Part shown: positions 1 to 7,700 of the stretch, in pieces
Position numbering within the stretch: the first letter of the stretch is position 1
How the letters are laid out: every line of letters begins with the position of its first letter
NCBI GenBank assembly: GCA_001598975.1
Contig: BBXU01001653.1
Location: 1-16,721 of the forward strand
Reading direction: 5' to 3'
Length of the DNA: 16,721 nt
From: Parachlorella kessleri
Lineage: Eukaryota; Chlorophyta; Trebouxiophyceae; Chlorellales; Chlorellaceae
Program-made: the position numbers and the translations under genes
Notes under the pieces: generated by a model
The model's input: the letters and a program-made list of their open reading frames with translations, nothing else
What the model was told of the DNA's origin: nothing
Database searches by the model: none

Positions 1-955
1 GTCAGCCTGGCTTGCAAGATGGCTGAAGGATTGCTTGTGTACCGGTGCCGGGAGTCTGCTTCGTATCATCGTGCTGGCACATGTATGGAGCAGAATATGC
101 CTGTGGCTCTATCCATGATGGGTGCAGAGAATGACTCAGCAATCTGTTGGACATTCGCAACACACATCTGCTGCCACTGGCGGCATTGTCAGGAGGACAA
201 AGGATGCATAGCTAAGAAATGAAAATGCCGAAGCGAGCTATGCTTTGCGGCCTCGCCCACCGTGTCCAAACTTCTCTTACAAGGTTTCTCACCACTGCAA
301 ACTCTGCAGGCTGTAATGCTTCGCCAAGGCAACTAAAGGAGCCATTGAGCAGTGCCGAGATTCAAATCCACCTCATCGATCCGCATGAGGCCACCGGACC
401 TGACCCCTTTTTGATGCAGTAGTTGGGCTTGGCAGCAGATTCCCACGGCACCATCGCACCTCCGAGTCCTCATGTGCTTTTGGCGGCTTGCGCGAGCCGA
501 TGCCACCTTGTTCACATCCAAATCGACCTTCGACCTACCTTAGCTCCACAGCGGCGCCACCTGAACATTTGCAGCCAGCAGCCAGGTATCCTTCATCAAA
601 CGCAGCTATGGCAGATGCTACACCTTGACCTTGGATCTTGCTGGGTGTACAAGGCTGACCAGAAGAAAAGCCAGATTGCAACACCACACAAACCCACCTA
701 AGCAACATTTCGAACTGCACAAACACCTCCACCTGGGGCAGGCTCGGCACTAGTGCGACATTTAGAATCATGCTCAGTTTCCGGTGGCACATGCTACCGA
801 CCTGGCAACATCTGCGAAGGGGCCGTTCCTCACATCGGGACTGTACCACCTGGACCACGTGCCAAGGCCACCAGCATCCCACAAGCAGCAAGTACAGGCA
901 CCTCCATGACAGTTACGTACCTGGGAACCATTCAGCTGGCAACCACCACACCTTG
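1..955. other. No supported gene; probable 3' flank of the zinc-finger gene
   Basis: Several open frames of 60-120 codons exist on both strands here, but none shows a recognisable domain, consistent composition or convincing splice joins. The zinc-finger gene to the right reads leftward and stops at 956, so at least part of this stretch should be its 3' UTR. On the minus strand a TGTAA pentamer, the usual poly(A) signal of many chlorophyte nuclear genes, lies at 277-281. That would imply a 3' UTR of about 680 nt. The assignment is tentative because one pentamer can occur by chance. Confidence 0.4.
277..281 (-). terminator. Candidate poly(A) signal (TGTAA) for the zinc-finger gene
   Basis: The minus strand reads TGTAA here, about 675 nt past the stop codon of the zinc-finger gene. 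TGTAA is the common polyadenylation signal in chlorophyte green algae. No other evidence such as a U-rich element or cleavage site was recognised, so this is weak. Confidence 0.25.
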
Positions 956-3900
956 CTAGTAGGGCCCGGGGGGCACACCTACACCAGAGGGGTGTCCAGA
1001 AGGCTGGGGCGCCCCGGGGCCGGGGACAAAGCCAGCCTGCTGCTGCTGCTGCTGGTGCAGTGGGGGCCCTTGCTGATGCTGGTACGCCACCGGCCCTGCT
1101 GCCGACACAAACCCGGGCATGCCTGCCGGCCGAGGAGACTGCTGCTGCTGCTGCTGTGGCGGCGGCTGCATGTACCCAGCGTGCTGCGGCGGGGCCGCCT
1201 GCTGGGGCTGCTGGTGGTAGGGCGTCGGCGTCGGCGCCTGCTGCTGGTGCTGGTGGTGAGAAGGGTAGGCGGGGTGCATGCCGGGGGGGCCGACCTGCTG
1301 CGGCCCTCCCAAGCCCTGCTGCGCCTGCTGTGGTGGGCCCACCGCCTGCTGTGCCTGACCCATAGGCCCGCCCACGGCACGAGGTGCTTGACTGTTGCCG
1401 GGCGCACCAGCGTAGCCAGGCATGGGCGGCCGCGCCGATGCATGCAGCTGCCCAAGAGGCGGCTGCAGGGGCTGCTGCTGGGGAAGACCCTGCTGCTGTG
1501 GTGGCGGTGCCATGCCAGGGGCACCCCAGGGCAATTGTTGTTGCTGCTGTGCTGCTGCCCCAGGCTGGGGGCTGAATGCCTGCGGGGCTTGCGGCCCCGG
1601 GCTCGGCACCTGCACCTGCACCTGCAGATGAGATGCCATTGGGTGAGGCAGCTGGAAACATGACCCCCATGACCGACAATGCACCACAGCCGCACTCTCG
1701 AGACCACATCTGTACACCACCTTCCACACATCCTGCACCTACTCCGTCTGCTACGCAGACCCCCCTGGGCACGCTCTGCATGTAGTTAAACACTCCAAGC
1801 CCTCCAGGGCTGCTCAGGCACTGTGGGCGTACAGCGAGACGATGGCACCTGCTGACAGGCTCCGCCCTCCTGCCAACACCCCGCTGCCCCCGCATCTGAC
1901 AGCATAGCAATGCCACCCATCTGCCACACAGAACAGGCAAGCCCCAGAGCATAGGTGCAGCCCAATACAGTCCACCTCTGCCTCTCTCTGTTTACACCAC
2001 CTGCCAAAGCAGATGTTCGCCACATCACCACACACCATCAAGCACAACTTGCATTGCGCAGCATCCATTCATAGATGTGAAGTAGACTTTCCTATGCACG
2101 TCACCTGCCAAACCCAGCGCAGCAGAACTGCAGCTTGCACCAGGCGCCGCTACCAAGCAATAGAGTAGTTGTTGCCACCGCCCACCAGCCCACCTGCTGC
2201 TGTGCTTGCGGAGCCACTGCTGCGCTGGCCTGGGGTGCCCCCGCCTTGGTATACCTTGGCAGCTTCGCCCGGCGCTCCTCAGGGCTGAAGTCCTCATCCA
2301 TCCACACCTGCAGCAAGTCCTAGGTATGAACTCTGTATAAAGAGGCTGTGGAGTGTTTGCCAACTCGTTCGACAACTGCATGGGGCGATGGCTCGTTTGC
2401 TCAGGGGTCTTGCGGGTCCCAAGGACCTGCAATGTGCCCGTGGGCATATCAAGTGGGAAATCCACAGCGTGGCTGGGCCGCAAACGATGGCACGAGTTTG
2501 CAGGCGGTCGGGCGTTGGCGCTGGCTAGGGATGGATTCTAGGCAATCGTTGTTCAACCAGCCACGGAATGCAGGCTTTCATACAGGGTACGCCATGCTAT
2601 GCCGCGCCAGCCTGTATCTGCTTCTTCAACCCACCAAGACCATGTCGGCCGGCAGCGGCACCGCGGGCAACACAGGCCGCCCGTCAGGCCCGGCCCCCGG
2701 AACAGGACTTGTCGGTGCAGGGAACACAGGCGCCGCTGCCAAGCTGACGGCGCCATTGGCCGCTAGCTCCCCCGCGCCGCCCTGCACCCCTGCTGCGCCT
2801 GCTGCTGGCCTGACACCGGGCGCGGCCGCGCCTCCCGCCGCCGCGGGGAAGAGTGCGCTCGGCGGGCCCCCCTGCTGCTGCTGCTGCTGAGCAGGCTGTC
2901 CCCCGGGCTGGCCCGCTCCTGCGGCGGGGAACAGCGGGCCGCCGGGTGGCCGCGCGCCCATGCCCTGAGGACCCATCCCCATCTGGGGCCCAGCCATCCC
3001 TGGTGGCCCGCCCATGCCATGGCCATGTGGCCCGGGGTGGAAGCCGGGGCGTGGAGGCCCCATCATGCCCATCCCCATCTGCGGCTGCCCCATGTGCATG
3101 CCATGGGGGTGTCCCATGGGGGGCCGGTTGAAGGGCGGCGGCCCCATGTGGGGCCCACCCCCCATGTGAGGCGGCCCCATGTGGCCGTAGGGGCCCATTG
3201 GGGGCCCGGGCTGGTAGCCATACTGCCTGCAAATGAATACGGGGGTGCTGATTCAGAGCCACGCCTGGGCGATGCTCCACAGCAATGAGCACACTCACAC
3301 AGTGGGGAGAATCACACGCAAACCAAGTACCTCGTTATGAAGTCAGGAAAATGACAGACTGAAGGAGGGATGGAAACCCGGTTTTGTGGTGGTGGTGGTG
3401 GTGACTGCTTAACAACTTTCTACCACTTATCTCATTCACCAGGCCTGGGTCCGTACCACTATCTTTGCACTCCTCCGTCATCCGCATAACACTTTTGCAC
3501 TCCAACAGAGCAGGATGCAGCCGGTGCACCCGTGCCAACACTTACTGCGGTGGGGCGAACTGTGGCCCGCCCATGCCGCCAGGCGGCATACCATAAGGTC
3601 CTGCCGCCGTCGCCATCGCTGATGGCGCAACCATTGGGGGAGCTGCCAACGGCATGGAGACAGGCGCTGCCGTTGGCGCAGCAGGCTCCCGCCCAGGCTT
3701 GGGCACAGGGTCGCCAGGCTTCATGCCATCTGGAACGCCCGCCATGCCAAAGATGTCCCACGCCGGGTCGTCTCGGTCATCCTTAGCCGCAGGCACCCTG
3801 CGAAGGCGCAGATCGTGGGGCCAGGTAAACGGGCCAGGTAAGCTAGCCATGCCAGACGTCAAAGGCAGGCACACATCACCGTCAGCGCCAACCACCGACG

Positions 3901-4411
3901 GGAGTGGTCTGTACTGCGATGCCGCAAGGGCAGGCTGTGCTGGCGCTGCCCTGTGTCGGGCGGGCGTGCAGAGCCCGGCACTCACTTGTGCACCGTAACC
4001 TTGTGGACTTGCAAGCTGTGCACAGCCAGCGCCTTGGCCGTGGTCAGCTTCCTGTTGCATATCTCGCACTTGAAGTGCTGCATAGCAACAGGACAGGTTA
4101 GGGCTAGGGAAAGGTAGGCAGCCCTGACTGGTCTGTACTCCAGAAACAGCCAGAGCAGTGCACCATTTGTGCAATGATCCCACACGATTCCTTTCTAGCT
4201 ACTCTGATTTATTCTCACCTTGTTCTTCTGGTGCGTGATCAGCGTCTGCTCGTCCTGCACTCAGCAGCCCGTGCCATGCTTGGCCCCCATCCCCGGCACC
4301 AGCTGACAACACATAGATGCCATTATCAGTCTCACGTACCTGGAACTCCCTATCACAATAGAAGCAGAAAGGCTTCGCCTCCTCCTGCTGCTTCTTCCTC
4401 TTGCGCACCAT
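956..4411 (-). CDS. SUF4/BuGZ (ZNF207-like) C2H2 zinc-finger protein, 7 exons, 607 aa
   Basis: Joined exons (minus): 4411-4340, 4254-4219, 4077-3986, 3797-3546, 3226-2635, 2307-2194, 1621-956. All introns are GT-AG and the phases agree (1824 nt). The N-terminus is a basic RKRKK stretch, then two C2H2 fingers with C16, C19, H32, H37 and C40, C43, H56, H61. Next comes the family-specific KVPAAKDDRDDPAWDIFGM block. Residues about 115-348 are rich in M, G, P and H. Exon 6 gives LVWMDEDFSPEERRAKLPRY (348-367), close to the plant SUF4 segment LVW-DE-EERR-LPKY and resembling a GLEBS (Bub3/Rae1-binding) motif. The tail 387-607 is P/Q-rich with polyQ runs. Animal BuGZ binds microtubules, Bub3 and spliceosome parts; Arabidopsis SUF4 is a transcription factor acting with FRIGIDA at FLC. 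Which role applies here is unknown. An in-frame ATG at 4501 would add 30 aa, but the usual family start (M + basic + finger) favours 4411, and TTGCAG just upstream could be the acceptor of a 5' UTR intron. Confidence 0.88.
3396..3413. repeat. GTG trinucleotide microsatellite in intron 4 of the zinc-finger gene
   Basis: A short uninterrupted run of GTG/GGT triplets (about six) lies inside the 3227-3545 intron. On the sense (minus) strand it reads as CAC triplets. It is non-coding in the chosen model. Confidence 0.7.
4219..4254 (-). other. 36-nt microexon of the zinc-finger gene
   Basis: This 12-codon exon encodes DEQTLITHQKNK, the middle of finger 1 including its first zinc-binding histidine (H32). 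It has acceptor GAGTGCAG and donor GTGAGAAT and is phase 0 at both ends. It is supported by family homology, where the DDEKILVQHQKAKHFKC segment is continuous. Skipping it would keep the frame but remove one zinc ligand. Confidence 0.85.
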
Positions 4412-4725
4412 CTTAGCTGAGTAGGCTGCAAGAACAAGTTCTGGATCGGCACGGGGTAAACCACGTCCATAAGCTTGGTTGCCCACGTCTCCAGTGCCCA
4501 TGATGCGGGTGTGTACTTGACCGTACGGCCTGCCCGCTACATTTGACCATCAGGTGTCGACAGTCTCCGAAAGAGTTCCGCGCGACACGACACCATCCAT
4601 CTATACTCCCTTGACATATAATTGATTGATCGGCACTTTATCTTAACGCTGAACAGCACCGAAAGGCCACCTTAGGGCGGTCTTGTCACGCCTCCTCGCC
4701 AGCATCTTATGTGATCAACCTCCAG
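4412..4725. promoter_or_regulatory. Divergent promoter region between the zinc-finger and PKA-R genes
   Basis: The two start codons face away from each other with 314 bp between them, so both promoters and 5' UTRs must share this space. The middle is AT-richer than the flanks. A TATAAT lies at 4617-4622, about 105 bp before the plus-strand start, and could be a TATA-like element. The minimal ATG-TGA uORF at 4709-4714 lies in the plus-strand leader. No operator was recognised. Confidence 0.6.
4709..4714 (+). promoter_or_regulatory. Minimal start-stop upstream ORF (ATGTGA)
   Basis: ATG at 4709 is followed at once by TGA, and the main start ATG of the PKA-R gene begins 11 nt later at 4726. If the transcript starts upstream of 4709, scanning ribosomes meet this start-stop element first. 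Such elements generally stall or divert ribosomes and lower downstream translation. Transcription start data are needed to know whether it is in the mRNA. Confidence 0.45.
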
Positions 4726-7700
4726 ATGGGTGGCGTGTGCAGCTGTTCTAAGGGAGGGGTGTCCCGCTCGTCGATCGTGCCAGAGGACGGGCCAGCCAAA
4801 CCTATCTCATCCCCACCCGCGAGGACCACAACCCACAGACCTAACCGCAGGGGCTCTGTAAGTTTAATGTTCCTGCTACGCTTGGCTGTCCAAGGCACCT
4901 TGGTGGCCTGGCATGTCCAGATGGGCTCCGGGTGGCTCTAACTTGCAGGTCTCTGCTGAGGCGGCACTCAACGGCGCTGTCCAGAGCAAGAAGAGAGACT
5001 CCCTGCCCAAGCCAGAGGAGACCAGGGCCCGCTTGAAGCAGCTGATCAAGAGCACACTGCTCCTCCATGGTGGGCAGCGCAGCACAGCGTGTTGCAAGCG
5101 TGTGCTGAGGGCAGGACGACCCAGCTACCTACCCAATGGGACTTGCCATGTGCTGCGGATGGCACAAGCAGCTGCTGACTTCCTGCCTTTCTACCGGTCG
5201 CAGATCTGGATGAGGAGCAAGAGGAGGACCTGATAGGCGCGCTTTTCGAGCGCAAGGTGGCTGCTGGGGAGGTCGTCATCAGGTGGGTCCTGGCTGGGGC
5301 CAGGGCTCCGCCCGCCGGCCGGTGACTTGCTCTACTTGCTTGCCACGTGCGCATCAAATGAAGAGGGCCTCGCTTAGGCAGTGGCGCACCGAGAGGTGGG
5401 CGGCTTAGTCAACAATTGATGAGTGGTGGTGTGTCTCATGCCCTACGGCAGCCTGCGAGGTGCTTCCCACTTCCGTCTCATGCACAGGATAGGCGCACCA
5501 CGCACGAATGCCAGCCCCGGGTACATTTCTGTGCACAGTAGCACGAAGTGCGATGTATTGTGACTTCTTGCTGTAGGGAGGGCGAGGTGGGCGACAACTT
5601 CTACCTGATAGAGAGCGGCAGGTTCCTGGCCACGCAGGGCGGCAGCCACAAGTTCACGTATGACGGCCGAGGTGCGGCGCACAGCAGGACGGGTCCTGCA
5701 CATGGGGAGGCACATGCACATGGGGCGGCACATGCACATGGGGTCAGCTTTGTGGGGTCAGCTGCCGTGCACACATTGCCAACCGCCATCTATAGGGATG
5801 GCTTGTGGGTTCCCCTCGTCGCTTGTCGGCAACACCAGCTCTCCAGCCACAGAGGGTTGTCTGAGACCCAGCCTGGGCTGGTCCAGAGCGATAGACACGA
5901 CATCCGTAAGGCAGCTTGTGATCGGTGAGTTGCCTGTGTGACGCCCTGTGGGCCTGGCCTGTGCAGGGTCGTTTGGTGAGCTGGCGTTGATGTACAACTG
6001 CCCCCGCGCCGCCACGGTGACGGCGGAGGCGGGGGGCACCCTGTGGTGCATGGACAGGGCCACCTTCAGGGCCATGATCGTGGGCAGCATGGTGGAGCGC
6101 AGGACCAGGTGCATGGGGTGGGGGTTGGGGGGACATCCCGCGGGGGGTGCTGTCATGGGAGGGTTTAAAGCCATGTCTGTGGGCATGGTTGTGGGGCGCA
6201 GGACAAATGCCAGGGGAGGGAGGTGGGTGGGGGTGGGGTAGGGGGGTTTATAGGGAGGGATGGAGGCAAGATGATCTGACGTTTCAGTGGGCGTGCGGGG
6301 GATGTGTGCAAAGCCGTTGCTGCACGGTGAGGCGTGGCTTTCGCGCATTCCCGTGGAATTTCTTTCTCAGCATTACGCCCGGGCTGCGCCGCCGAGGCCC
6401 CCCGGCCCCCACCCCCCCAGCAGGTATGAGGCCACCCTGCGTTCCATGGAGATCTTCCAGCATCTTTCCCAGGAGCAGCTGGCAGCCGTGGCCGACTGCC
6501 TCACGGTGGAGCTGTATGAGGTAATAAGGACTTAGGGTGACATGATCAAAAATATAGGAGGGGCGGCAGTGGCAAACGTCTAGAGGTGCATGGGAGATGG
6601 GAATCGTTGTGCTGTGGCTTACTGCATGTGGGGTCGATGTGGGGGTGCCCACCATTGGGTTCCGGCCAAAGGCAAAAAGCGTTGGGCTGGCGGGGCGCGG
6701 CTCCGTGGCTGCCTACAAGCCATCACGATAGGGCAGAGGACACGGCTTGCATTGGGTGTTGATCATGCGTCAGGTCATCCTTTACCGCCTTCAAGATAGC
6801 GCCGTGATTGCAGATATGCAGCGGGAGAGTGCACCAGGTGTGAGAGCGAGCAGCTGGCTGGCCGCCAGCGTCCCCATCCCACAGCGTCTTGCAAAACAGC
6901 GCGCCATCCCAAAGCTTGTTAGAGTATCAGTGCTTCTTACAAAAACAGCGCCCGGCTTGGCTGGCCTGCAGGCGGGGCAGTACATCCTGCGGGAGAAGGA
7001 GGAGCTGGCCACCAACGCCAAGTTCTACATCGTTGAGAGCGGCACCGTTGAGTGCCGGCGCACCTTCGATGTGAGTGTCGCGGTTTCGGTCGGGTGAGGC
7101 GGTGTGGCCCTTTGGAGGACAGCCGGTGCATGGAACACGGCTGGCGCAAGCATGTGTGCACTGAACATCTTGATGACATGTCAACAGGAAGGCATGGCCT
7201 GAATTCCGCGCAGCACAGGTCCTGAACATGGGGTGTGTCTGGTGGGGTCAGGGAGCTAGGAAGCGCTAGCTACCTGGGAGCACCTCCAGCAAAACACCTG
7301 CTCCGCTTGCCACACGTTGCTGGAGCTCTCCTCAGACTGTCTCGTGTAAGGAGCGACGCTGGGCTGTCCTTTCTCGCAGGGCAAGAAGCGGCTGACCAAG
7401 TCGCTGGGGCCCGGGGACGTGTTTGGGGAGGTGGCCCTGCTCACCAAGGCCCCCCGCCAGGCTGACTGCGTGGCAGCCACCAAAGTGAAGGTACGCCCCT
7501 GGGAAACACCTACAGGGTGCTTGGAATGGTGGGCCCTGTGACATTGCTATTGCCGGCACTCGATGGGGGTGGAGCAAACACTGCGAGCTGAGGGGGCCCT
7601 TGAGTGTGCGTGGCATCCGGTGCTGTCAGATTCACGTCGTCAGGGGCCCGGCAATGGCTGTGAGGTGCGGGTGCCAGTATCCAGCGGCGCCCCGGCTGCT

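Noticed and set aside
774..1952. 392-codon minus-strand frame and 297-codon plus-strand frame over the last zinc-finger exon
   Set aside because: Both are shadows of the CAG-rich polyQ exon: they read its GC-rich repeats in other frames and match no family.
4412..4501. 30-residue N-terminal extension of the zinc-finger protein from ATG 4501
   Set aside because: Family members start directly with a basic stretch before finger 1, and a good acceptor-like TTGCAG precedes the ATG at 4411; still possible.
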